Part shown: positions 47,982 to 56,241 of the stretch, piece by piece | Layout of the letters: the number at the start of each line of letters is the position of its first letter | Position numbering within the stretch: the stretch's first letter is position 1 | Assembly: GCA_903928965.1 (NCBI GenBank) | Contig: CAIYSZ010000085.1 | Coordinates: 29,831-93,830, forward strand | Length of the DNA stretch: 64,000 bases | Source: an uncultured Pseudomonadota bacterium | Lineage (GTDB): Bacteria; Pseudomonadota; Gammaproteobacteria; Methylococcales; Methylomonadaceae | Direction of reading: 5' to 3' | Position numbers and translations under genes: made by a program | Notes under the pieces: generated by a model | The model's input: the letters and a program-made list of their open reading frames with translations, nothing else | Told to the model about the DNA's origin: nothing | The model's database searches: none

Positions 47982-49190
47982 CTAAGAAACCAGATTATTT
48001 AAAATAGCGCCAGTCCAAAGTATGCTTTCCAGATACAAACTGGACAATCGTTCCGCGGCAATGCCGCAAAACGGGGCCGGCTGACGCCAAGGCTGGTAAT
48101 TGGCCGCGTACGCCAACACCTCGCCAGCCGCGCCATGTTTATACAAAACCGCCTCGCGAATTTCGGCGGACAACGGCAAACGCTCCACCGCCTCCAGCAT
48201 GGACATGCCCAGCAAATACTCGGCGAACGACAGCATGCCAATCAAAAAATAGCAATCGCTATCCTTCTCTAATTCAATCGCCATCAACTCGCACATCCGA
48301 GCGCGGATCAACGCGGTTTGCAAAGCCAACCGCGGTTTTTGCGAACTTGCCGACAACATTACGATATTGATCCAGCGCTTCAACTCATGCACGCCCAGCA
48401 AGCGAATAGCCTGCGGTATCGATGAAATCTCGCAAGGAAAATCAAAAAACGCGGAATTGATGTAATACAGCAGCTTATAACTTAGATTCAAGTCACGAAT
48501 GATGATTTGGCCTAATTCATCCGTACTGACATCGGCCTGATTGACCGCCGCCAACAAACGTAGCAGAGAAGCCTGACTAATCTCTTGCCGCCGCCCTTCC
48601 AACACGTGCGGCTTGCTGAATAAAAACCCCTGAAATAACTTGCAGCCCCAGGACTTCAGCAACGCAAACTCATCGTCAGACTGAACTTTTTCAGCCAAAA
48701 ACAGCAAGTTATAATTTTTTAATTCATTAATTAAAAAATAAGCGTGCGCCAAGCCATAGGTATGCACATCCAACTTAATGATATGCACATAGCGCAACAC
48801 CGGCAACCAAGCCTCGTCGAAAACGAAATCGTCCAAGGCAATGGTAAAACCGGCCCGTGACAACTCACGAATACGGTCAAACACCAATTCGCTGGGTTGC
48901 ACCGACTCCAACACCTCAATCACGATACGGTCCTGCGGCAAATTCAACGGCGTGTTTTCCAACAAGTTTTGTTCGGTAAAATTGATGAAGGCCTTATGCG
49001 GGCCTACGATTTGATTCAAACCGATTTCCAAAACCGCGTCGGTGATGACTTGATTGGTGGCGTATGCCGCTTGTTCAGGCGCGGACAAATCATACTGATT
49101 GCCCCGAAACAAGATTTCGTAGGCGAAGATATCTTTCTCGTCAGTGCAAATCTGCTGGCGACCAATAATAAAATCGTTTATAGTTTTCAT
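47982..49190 (-). CDS. EAL-HDOD signalling protein (YuxH type)
   Basis: A 402-aa protein with an EAL-like domain (residues 1-200) and an HDOD domain (200-400, LSYKLLYYINSAFFDFPCEI). The EAL motif is degenerate (YEILFRG) and acidic metal ligands are partly missing, so cyclic-di-GMP hydrolysis is unlikely; the family usually acts in binding or signalling. The TAG stop overlaps the CTAA target duplication of the MITE, so the insertion lies exactly at the gene's end. Length is normal, so little if any coding sequence was lost. Confidence 0.88.
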   Translation of the reverse strand: MKTINDFIIGRQQICTDEKDIFAYEILFRGNQYDLSAPEQAAYATNQVITDAVLEIGLNQIVGPHKAFINFTEQNLLENTPLNLPQDRIVIEVLESVQPSELVFDRIRELSRAGFTIALDDFVFDEAWLPVLRYVHIIKLDVHTYGLAHAYFLINELKNYNLLFLAEKVQSDDEFALLKSWGCKLFQGFLFSKPHVLEGRRQEISQASLLRLLAAVNQADVSTDELGQIIIRDLNLSYKLLYYINSAFFDFPCEISSIPQAIRLLGVHELKRWINIVMLSASSQKPRLALQTALIRARMCELMAIELEKDSDCYFLIGMLSFAEYLLGMSMLEAVERLPLSAEIREAVLYKHGAAGEVLAYAANYQPWRQPAPFCGIAAERLSSLYLESILWTGAILNNLVS

Positions 49191-49613
49191 GATCTTGTCT
49201 ACAGCTTATAGTTATAATTATGACTCAAATTTATAACACATAACCGCATTTAAGTCTTGCACAAAAAAACCACCCACATCAAGAACTAAGCTTGCAAGCT
49301 GTAAAAAGCGGCCCGTTTATCCCCCCAACCCAATATTCTGCATAAAAGCGCTTACCTTACTGTGACAACACGCTCCGATCAAAGTTCTTACGCCCCAAAA
49401 AAACTAACCTACAAGATAAGCCGCCCAAAACCGCCGATTACGCATGGAACCGAAAAAGGTTAACCACATCTAGAACAAACCATGAGGCGTCAAACCTTCC
49501 TGCCGGCACTCACCTGAGTACCAGCAAACGAAAAACAAACAATTAACCAAAAGTAAACTTTAACGCCGCGGCAAAAGCTTCTTCATGCTAAACAGGCCTT
49601 ACCGCCAGCCGGA
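49191..49613. other. Gene-free spacer
   Basis: About 420 bp between the EAL-HDOD gene and the small exported protein. No convincing gene, repeat or promoter was found. Confidence 0.4.
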
Positions 49614-49943
49614 CTAGGCTTTAGCCTTTTGCAAACGCAGCAAACCCAGCAGCACGCTAATCATCAGCCAAGCGACCGGAGCCAAAAAGCTTTTCAGCTG
49701 ATCGCCCAAGCTAAACGAAGCGGAAGCCAAGCCAACTCTTTGCTTACTGTTCACGTTCAATTGCGGCATCAATTGCTCTTGTCCGCCTCGCGCTAACATC
49801 ACAGCTCCCGGATTGGAACCGTCGGCGATGGAGATGCCTTGCTTAAATACACCCTCTTGAGCGGACGCAACACCAAATACACCAACATTGAATACAATAA
49901 TTGACGACAGAATTAACTTTGACAAAAATGTGCGGTTTTGCAT
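49614..49943 (-). CDS. Small exported protein with C-terminal membrane helix
   Basis: A 109-aa protein from the ATG at 49943 (GGAG 5 nt upstream). Signal peptide residues 1-29 (ending VASAQ). A short hydrophilic middle is followed by a transmembrane helix near residues 83-103 (FLAPVAWLMISVLLGLL) and a basic tail (RLQKAKA). The plan resembles short-tail surface-sorted proteins but there is no PEP or LPxTG motif. Function unknown. Confidence 0.6.
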   Translation of the reverse strand: MQNRTFLSKLILSSIIVFNVGVFGVASAQEGVFKQGISIADGSNPGAVMLARGGQEQLMPQLNVNSKQRVGLASASFSLGDQLKSFLAPVAWLMISVLLGLLRLQKAKA

Positions 49944-50325
49944 ACTAGCTCCATGTTGATAAAAATCCGGTAAAAACCCATCCACGCCGTGTCGGCGCAA
50001 GGGTGTTGGGTTTAATCTACCAATTAAATAGATCGATTGCAAGCAGATTATGCACGAAATGAATTTGCCCTCCGCCGAAGTATGCGCTCTTTGAACGCAA
50101 TAGGTTTACAAGTCCTCGCCACTACGGCATTTAAGCGCATAAGCAATTGATTTATATAAGCCTCAGTTCAATGCGCGCATTACTAATCATGCTATTGCAC
50201 ATATTCAATTTAAATCCCAAGCCAGTTCTGGACAAGTCCGGCAAGCCCGGTATCCTATGCAAAAAGTTTAAAACGTAAAACTAGTATTCAACTTGAATGA
50301 CTGAATTCAAAATCAGGAGAAAGGC
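49944..50325. other. Gene-free spacer
   Basis: 380 bp between the divergent exported protein gene and the 46-aa membrane protein. A longer in-frame reading of the left gene would enter it, but lacks a signal peptide at its start. Nothing else recognised. Confidence 0.35.
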
Positions 50326-50466
50326 ATGGGCCCCTATTACCGCAATACCTCACAAGGAACCGGCGCGTTTTTCGACGCTTTCTATCAACACCCCAGCCTC
50401 ATGCTGTTGTTTGTCGGGGCGATTCTAGCGTTGGCTTTCTATTTATGGCGGCGCAAAGACCGTTAA
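50326..50466 (+). CDS. 46-aa single-pass membrane protein
   Basis: A short gene with a strong Shine-Dalgarno (AGGAGAAAGGC before ATG). The product has an aromatic, polar N-terminus (MGPYYRNTSQ), one transmembrane helix (LMLLFVGAILALAFYLW) and a basic end RRKDR. Its TAA overlaps the stop of the convergent EamA gene within the palindrome GTTAAC. Function unknown; it is too short to place in a family. Confidence 0.6.
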   Translation: MGPYYRNTSQGTGAFFDAFYQHPSLMLLFVGAILALAFYLWRRKDR

Positions 50467-51365
50467 CGCCGCCCCAACTGCAGCACGCCGGCCAACACCA
50501 ATGCCGCCCCGGCCAATTGTGGAAACGTTAATGCTTCGCCCAATATCCAATGCGCCATCAATAAAGTGGCTACCGGTCCTAACATGCCAACCAGCGACGT
50601 ATGCGCCGACCCGATGCGCCGAATAGCGGCCGCCAACATGAAAACAGGCGCCACCGTAGCCAACATCGCCATGCCAAACCCATACCGATACACCTCTGGC
50701 CTGGTCAATAAATCCCGCCACGGATGAGTCAACGCAAACTGCAACAATACAAAGCCGCAAGCCACCGTCATCCCCAGCGCGGTAAACCGCGCCGCTCCGA
50801 TGCGGGCGATAGACTGGCCGGCCCCAATCAAAAACAAGGCGTAACTTATGGTGCTGGCGAACACCAAACCCACCCCCAGCCAAAAATGCTCGGCCTGGAT
50901 TTCCACATCCGAAGCGAACACCACCGCAATGCCGGAATAACTCAACGCCAAAGCGCAAATTTCCTTGAATCCGCAGCGCCGGCCCAGCCATAACGCAGAC
51001 AAAGCCAACACCAAGGTCGGATACAAAAACAACACCAAGCGCTCCATGCTCGCGGAAATATATTGCAAGCCCAGAAAATCAAACAAACTGGACAAATAAT
51101 AACCGCAAAAACCGAGCAGAAACACCAAGCCATAATCGCGGGCGCGTAGCGCCGGCTGCTGCCGGCTCCAATAACCATGCACCGCCGCCGCCAGAAATAC
51201 CGGCAGGGAGAACGACATGCGCAACGCCAACAGCGTCACGGCGTCAACCCCGTATTGATAGGAAAGTTTGACAAAAATCGCCTTGGTGGAAAATCCCAAG
51301 GCCGAACCCATGGCCAACAATAAACCTAAAAGATATTGGCGTCTGGAAAGATTGCGTCTAAGCAT
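50463..51365 (-). CDS. EamA-family (DMT superfamily) transporter
   Basis: A 300-aa inner-membrane exporter with about ten transmembrane helices in two EamA repeats: SALGFSTKAIFVKLSYQYGV in the first and SAHTSLVGMLGPVATLLMAH in the second. Substrates of this family vary (amino acids, nucleobases, drugs); none can be named here. It stands alone. Confidence 0.9.
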   Translation of the reverse strand: MLRRNLSRRQYLLGLLLAMGSALGFSTKAIFVKLSYQYGVDAVTLLALRMSFSLPVFLAAAVHGYWSRQQPALRARDYGLVFLLGFCGYYLSSLFDFLGLQYISASMERLVLFLYPTLVLALSALWLGRRCGFKEICALALSYSGIAVVFASDVEIQAEHFWLGVGLVFASTISYALFLIGAGQSIARIGAARFTALGMTVACGFVLLQFALTHPWRDLLTRPEVYRYGFGMAMLATVAPVFMLAAAIRRIGSAHTSLVGMLGPVATLLMAHWILGEALTFPQLAGAALVLAGVLQLGRR

Positions 51366-51609
51366 GCATGGCCCTCCGGTGGATGAAAGCGGGCCAACCT
51401 AGCGCGGGTGCAGCAATCGCGGTAAGCGCCCGCGGTTGCAAATGTCAATGATATTAACGGCAAGCAACGACGCGGCGGGCTATCAATAGCCAACCGCGGC
51501 GCCAAAAACCAATCAGTAATAAGGATGAATTATTCATGCCTTAACTTTAACCTGAATCACTTGGCAGGTCAAGCAGAGGCGGTTCAAGCGGATGCCGGCC
51601 AAGCCGCGC

Positions 51610-52719
51610 CTAAATTCCGAACGCCTGATGATGGATACGTTTAATCCGGCCATAAAACTCATCCAAAGTAAAACATGCCTGATATAAAGCTTGCCCGTTC
51701 CGGCGCAAATTCTCCCGCAAATCCGCATCAGCCAGCACCCGCTGCAAAGTTGCCGCCAGCGCCGGCGCATCGCCCGCCGGAGTAAAACAAACATGCTCGC
51801 CGTCGCGCAATAAAAACGGAATTTCGCCCACCGGCGTGCATACTACCGCCACACCCTGCGCCAGCGCCTCTAAAATCACCAGCGGCAAACCTTCGTCATG
51901 GGAAGGCAAAACCAAAACATCGGCCGCGGCCAACAACTCGGCCGCCTGATCCTGCCCGACCCAACCCAAAAACTCGACCCGGCCGCTCAAGCCCAAACGC
52001 CCCGCCAAAGCTTGATAAAACGACAAATTACCCCCGCCGGCCAACGTCACTCGCAACCGTTCCCAATCGAAACCCGGCAGCGCCAGCGCGTGAAATAAAT
52101 CCGACACCCCCTTGCGCTCCATCAAATTACCCAAAAACAACAAACGCAATCTTGCGTCCCTGGATGTATCCTTTGATAAGCCAGCGAACTCCGTAGCCGC
52201 GCTCAAACCCGGCGCGCCGTTGGTCACCGCCTCCACCCTATTCGCCGGAACGTGCAACTCCTCGGTAACAAAACGCCGCGCCCACGGCCCCAACACCACT
52301 ACCCGGGTAGCGCGGGCAAACACCCAACGCGCCCAGGCCCGAACCGGCCGCGGCAATTTCCGGTAAAACGCATCAAACTGCGACGCATGTAAATGCAACA
52401 CCACCGGCACGCCCATGGCCCGCGCCGCCGTCAACAAAATCCCCTTTCGGAAAAAACTTAAGCGCTCGCCCATGTTCACATGCACGCCGGCCAACTCCCC
52501 GCGCAATGCGGCGCTCGCCAATTTCAACAGCGCCGCCGCCAGCACCGCTGCGGAGGCAAGCGCACTGCCGCCGCCGCGCGTATCCAACGGACGATAAAAC
52601 GCCGCCGCGGAACTGTCGGCGGCTTGCGCTTGCAGCAAATAATCCGCCGATTTGTACATGCCGCCGCCGCGCGGCCCCCACGGACAAGCCAAGAAAATAA
52701 TTTTAGAAAGTCGCTTCAT
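51610..52719 (-). CDS. Glycosyltransferase family 4
   Basis: A 369-aa GT-B glycosyltransferase transferring a sugar from a nucleotide donor to a glycan or lipid. An N-terminal acceptor domain (ACPWGPRGGGMYKSADYLL) and a C-terminal donor domain with the GT4 pattern LVLPSHDEGLPLVILEALAQ followed by GVAVVCTPVGEIP and the E-x7-E site are present. No other polysaccharide genes adjoin it, so its product is unknown. Confidence 0.9.
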   Translation of the reverse strand: MKRLSKIIFLACPWGPRGGGMYKSADYLLQAQAADSSAAAFYRPLDTRGGGSALASAAVLAAALLKLASAALRGELAGVHVNMGERLSFFRKGILLTAARAMGVPVVLHLHASQFDAFYRKLPRPVRAWARWVFARATRVVVLGPWARRFVTEELHVPANRVEAVTNGAPGLSAATEFAGLSKDTSRDARLRLLFLGNLMERKGVSDLFHALALPGFDWERLRVTLAGGGNLSFYQALAGRLGLSGRVEFLGWVGQDQAAELLAAADVLVLPSHDEGLPLVILEALAQGVAVVCTPVGEIPFLLRDGEHVCFTPAGDAPALAATLQRVLADADLRENLRRNGQALYQACFTLDEFYGRIKRIHHQAFGI

Positions 52720-52913
52720 CCCGGCATCCGATGCGTCTAGTCAAGTCATTTTATCCCAAGCGCGGCCTTCCCCCGGATGTAGCGGCAAATACCCGCCAAA
52801 ATGCCCAAAAAAGGCTAATATCACCCTAGCTATTGACACTAACGCATAATACTCATACGATGACTGGCTGAATTTGCAAGCGCCGTAGGCCGCCGTACTT
52901 AACTCGAAAACTC

Positions 52914-53918
52914 ATGATAGCCAACGACTCAACGACAGCTTCGGTCACCATAGATTATGACGCCATAAAAAATTTAACGGCTCTCGAAACGGAAGCCGTG
53001 GATCGCTTGATCCTGGAAGAGCTTAGTTCCGACGTGGTGCTGATTAACCAAATCGGCCACTACATTATCGGCAACGGCGGCAAGCGCTTGCGTCCCATGC
53101 TGCTGCTGCTGGCGGCCAAGGCCTTAGGCCAAGTGCAGCCCCATCATCTGGTACTGGCCGCCGTCGTCGAATTCATCCACACCGCTACCTTGCTGCACGA
53201 CGACGTAGTCGACGAATCGGTGCTGCGCCGGGGCAAGGAATCCGCCAACGCCGTCTGGGGCAACGCCGCCAGCGTTTTGGTAGGCGACTACCTCTATTCC
53301 AGCGCTTTTGAAATGATGGTGGGCGCCAACAATATGCGGGTGATGGAAATACTATCCAAAACCACCACAGCCATCGCCGAGGGCGAGGTATTGCAGCTAT
53401 TAAACTGCAACAACCCCGACACCACCGAGGAAAAATACCTGGAAGTCATCTCCCGCAAGACGGCTATTCTGTTCAGCGCCGCCACCCAGCTGGCGGCCGT
53501 GATTTCCAGCGCCGACCCCGCCGTTGAGGAAGCCTTGGCCGTCTACGGCCAGGAATTGGGCGTCGCCTTCCAACTTATAGACGACGCCTTGGACTACAAG
53601 GCCAGTACTGAACAACTCGGCAAAAACCTGGGCGACGATTTGGCCGAAGGCAAACCTACCTTGCCGCTCATTTACGCCATGCGCCACAGTGCGCCGGAAC
53701 AAGCCCAAATCATTGTCGACGCCATCCGCCAAGGCTCCCGCGAGTCCTTCAACGAGGTCTACGCCGTGGTGCAAGCCGCCAAGGCCATAGAATACACCGA
53801 GCAATGCGCGGCCAACGCCGCCTCCAAGGCCATCGCCTCCCTCGCCATACTGCCGGATTCGGAGTACAAGCAAGCCCTGGAACAACTAGCCCGGTTTTCG
53901 GTGCAACGCAAACACTAA
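52914..53918 (+). CDS. ispB: Octaprenyl diphosphate synthase
   Basis: A 334-aa trans-polyprenyl synthase making the ubiquinone side chain. The first aspartate-rich motif is LLHDDVVDES with RRG, the second DDALDYKA. GGKRLRPMLLLL is also diagnostic. The chain length (C40 in most gammaproteobacteria) is inferred from the family. Its stop overlaps by 4 bp the end of the convergent GIY-YIG frame. Confidence 0.93.
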   Translation: MIANDSTTASVTIDYDAIKNLTALETEAVDRLILEELSSDVVLINQIGHYIIGNGGKRLRPMLLLLAAKALGQVQPHHLVLAAVVEFIHTATLLHDDVVDESVLRRGKESANAVWGNAASVLVGDYLYSSAFEMMVGANNMRVMEILSKTTTAIAEGEVLQLLNCNNPDTTEEKYLEVISRKTAILFSAATQLAAVISSADPAVEEALAVYGQELGVAFQLIDDALDYKASTEQLGKNLGDDLAEGKPTLPLIYAMRHSAPEQAQIIVDAIRQGSRESFNEVYAVVQAAKAIEYTEQCAANAASKAIASLAILPDSEYKQALEQLARFSVQRKH

Positions 53919-54188
53919 GCGTCCGTTAAGCCCTCGCCTTGCCCGGCGATCAAACGCCGCTTTCCCTCCGGCGACAAGCGCTTGATAGCGCGCTCGCGCC
54001 GGCAAGCCGAATCGCGTTCGTGCCCGCCCTCCACATACACTATCGACATAGGCGCGCGCGCGAAAATATTTTGCGCCGCGCCGCGCCGCATGCTCACGAA
54101 ACCGGCGCGCCACATCGGTGCTGACCCCGGTATATAAACTGCCGTCGCTGCACAAAATCATATACACCGACCAGCGCGCGCCAACCAC
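53915..54188 (-). pseudogene. GIY-YIG nuclease-family gene with frameshift in a CG run
   Basis: The UPF0213-type family (about 90 aa) is encoded in two frames. Frame 1 from a GTG at 54188 gives WSVYMILCSDGSLYTGVSTD and AARRGAKYFRAR. Frame 2 gives ARAPMSIVYVEGGHERDSAC and RRERAIKRLSPEGKRRL to a TAG at 53915. They join at a (CG)5 tract (54051-54062 with flanks). One extra CG unit or loss of one base would restore the frame. The GTG starts 1 nt after the upstream membrane protein stop. Confidence 0.8.
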
Positions 54189-54189
54189 G

Positions 54190-54462
54190 CTATTTCACCC
54201 GATTCAGCCAAGTATTGACCACGGCCGCGGCCAACACGGCCACAATGATATAGGCATAACGGGTCACAAACACCCACAGCCCGCTTTGGGTATGGATTGC
54301 CGCATCCTTGACCATGGGCGTCACCCCCAGCGTCCACAACAGCGCCGTCAACGCATAAATCACCAGCCCCGACACCGCCCAAGATACCGGCGCGCGGCCG
54401 GAGCGCGGAGCCGAATAATAAAACCAAACCGCCACCAAAACCGCTGCTATTGCACTTAACAT
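54190..54462 (-). CDS. Small three-helix membrane protein
   Basis: A 90-aa protein with a strong Shine-Dalgarno (AAGGAGGGGGAT) before the ATG. It has about three transmembrane segments (LSAIAAVLVAVWFYY, WAVSGLVIYALTALLWTLG, TRYAYIIVAVLAAAVVNTW). It is directly upstream of the GIY-YIG gene and probably transcribed with it. Function unknown. Confidence 0.7.
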   Translation of the reverse strand: MLSAIAAVLVAVWFYYSAPRSGRAPVSWAVSGLVIYALTALLWTLGVTPMVKDAAIHTQSGLWVFVTRYAYIIVAVLAAAVVNTWLNRVK

Positions 54463-54496
54463 ATCCCCCTCCTTCTTTTATTTATAATGAATCCAC

Positions 54497-54686
54497 GGAA
54501 CCTCTGATTAAATCAATTTTTCATGAAAATTATATATGTAAGCCATTGATTTAATTTTTAATAAGTACTTACGCATAAATAATCTGGCATTCATTCCATT
54601 AAAAATCAATGACTTATCATGCCATAATATCAAATTTGTTATGAACAAGCACTTACATATAAAGAAACCCATTAAACCGAGGTTCC
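54497..54686. mobile_element. 190-bp MITE of IS5 type (copy 2)
   Basis: It begins GGAACCTCTGATTAAATCAA and ends with ATTAAACCGAGGTTCC, imperfect terminal inverted repeats of the same family as the element at 47884-47981. The first 28 bp are the same as the reversed copy 1. No open frame. Flanks (CCAC and TTAC) do not form a clean duplication, so it is probably older. It lies upstream of the small membrane protein gene and could affect its promoter. Confidence 0.78.
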
Positions 54687-54825
54687 TTACAACTTAAGTA
54701 AGTAGGCGAGCAAATGACGCAAATACCGGAATAATTATGCCTATATACTTAATAATTAATTTACAAAATCACCCATCTTGATCACCCATCTTGGCCGGAA
54801 TTAACCTTAAATCAAACCAACAACC

Positions 54826-54901
54826 CAAGGCCTTGACGGCCGGGGACGGCTGGCGGGGGTGCGGGAGGCTTAGCATGCCGTCCCCGGCCGCCAAGGCCGG
54901 T
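54826..54901. repeat. Long GC-rich imperfect inverted repeat
   Basis: The arms CCTTGACGGCCGGGGACGGC (54831-54850) and GCCGTCCCCGGCCGCCAAGG (54877-54896) pair with one mismatch across a 26-nt loop; GCC/GGC bases outside extend them. No T-run follows. A 13-bp tandem duplication GATCACCCATCTT lies just left of it, at about 54767-54793. It resembles a REP-like or extragenic palindrome more than a terminator. Confidence 0.55.
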
Positions 54902-54989
54902 TTGGAACCAACAGGTTTTTGCCGAGGCTAGAGCGATTGTCCCGGCCAGGACGAATAAACGGCAAATCAAACCAACCGGCGCAAAACAA

Positions 54990-55439
54990 TCAAAACTTGC
55001 CTAAGCCAACCCCTTCGACGCCACGGTTAGCCAAGGCGTCCGCCCGCTCGTTGCCCGGCTCGCCGGCATGCCCCTTGACCCAAACCCATTCCACTTCATG
55101 CCTCTGTATGGCCGCGTCCAACCGCCGCCACAAATCCTCATTCTTCACCGGCTGATTCGACGCCGTTTTCCAGCCTCGTTTTTTCCAGTTCCGCATCCAT
55201 TCGGTGATGCCCTGCAACACATATTTGGAATCGGTATGCAACCTGACCTGACAACCCCGATTCAACGACTCCAAGGCCTGAATCGCCGCCATCAACTCCA
55301 TTTGATTATTCGTGGTCAGCGCCGCGCCGCCGAACAACTCCTTCTCATGCCCCTTATACATCAAATACACCCCCCAGCCGCCCGGCCCCGGATTACCCTT
55401 GCAAGCGCCGTCGGTATAAATAACCACTGGTTCAACCAT
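54990..55439 (-). CDS. rnhA: Ribonuclease HI
   Basis: A 149-aa nuclease degrading RNA in RNA-DNA hybrids. All four acidic residues are visible: [28 protein letters not shown] and GNERADALA, plus the catalytic His in VKGHAGE. The start ATG at 55439 has GGAGG 6 nt upstream; another ATG two codons before is less well placed. It follows the yafS-like gene with a short overlap, as in the E. coli locus. Confidence 0.96.
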   Translation of the reverse strand: MVEPVVIYTDGACKGNPGPGGWGVYLMYKGHEKELFGGAALTTNNQMELMAAIQALESLNRGCQVRLHTDSKYVLQGITEWMRNWKKRGWKTASNQPVKNEDLWRRLDAAIQRHEVEWVWVKGHAGEPGNERADALANRGVEGVGLGKF

Positions 55440-56154
55440 GCACATCCTCCGCCTGCGGCATCAGCTTGAATTCACCGCCGGCCATCGCCGACCTGACCGC
55501 GGTTTGCCTGACCGGAGTAAACGGAATCAACGCATATTGCCGTTTCAAAGCTTTCACCGCGTAGGCGATAGACAAAAACGAAGTAGCGCTGAACCGAAAA
55601 TCGCCCAGATTTGTTTTATAGGCGTCCAATCCAAACTCCGTCGTAGACAACAACTCATAATTCATCAGCTTCAACCAATCCACCAGCCGACCGCGCGGAA
55701 TGAAATGCGCCCGCCACGAATCCGCCAATTTTCTATCCCACAACAACTGGCAGCACACCGAAAAATTAAACGGATTCACATGCAACACAATCAACTCCCC
55801 GCCCGGCTTTAACACCCTATTCACCTCGCGCATGGTCTGAAACCGGCGCGCATCGAACTCCAATAAATGTGGTAATATCACCAAATCCATGGACTCGCTG
55901 CGGATAGGCAAATTATACGCCCGCGCCGTCACACGCAAAGCGCTGTCGCAACCCATGCCCTTGGCGTCCAAAATCAGATAATTCTGATACAGACTACAAT
56001 CCACAAAACCGCTCTCCCAACCCAAGCCCCCGATTTGCAGTTGTTTTTGCTTACAGCTACTGGTGATGGAACGCTTAAGATATTGCGCTTCCATCTGTTG
56101 TAATAACTTGCCGCGCGGGGTTTGATACAGCGCAAACAGAAATTTTCTTTTCAT
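55432..56154 (-). CDS. YafS-like SAM-dependent methyltransferase
   Basis: A 240-aa class I methyltransferase-fold protein. The C-terminal half has the clearest motifs: [15 protein letters not shown] and [20 protein letters not shown]. The glycine-rich SAM site at the N-terminus is degenerate ([12 protein letters not shown]). It occupies the position of yafS between mltD/gloB and rnhA in E. coli. The substrate is unknown. Confidence 0.82.
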   Translation of the reverse strand: MKRKFLFALYQTPRGKLLQQMEAQYLKRSITSSCKQKQLQIGGLGWESGFVDCSLYQNYLILDAKGMGCDSALRVTARAYNLPIRSESMDLVILPHLLEFDARRFQTMREVNRVLKPGGELIVLHVNPFNFSVCCQLLWDRKLADSWRAHFIPRGRLVDWLKLMNYELLSTTEFGLDAYKTNLGDFRFSATSFLSIAYAVKALKRQYALIPFTPVRQTAVRSAMAGGEFKLMPQAEDVHG

Positions 56155-56241
56155 CGAATTCGCCTACAAAAAAACATAAATTTGGCAATATTGTGAAAGC
56201 CGTGTTACCATCAAATCATTTTATTTTAACGAGAACAGACA

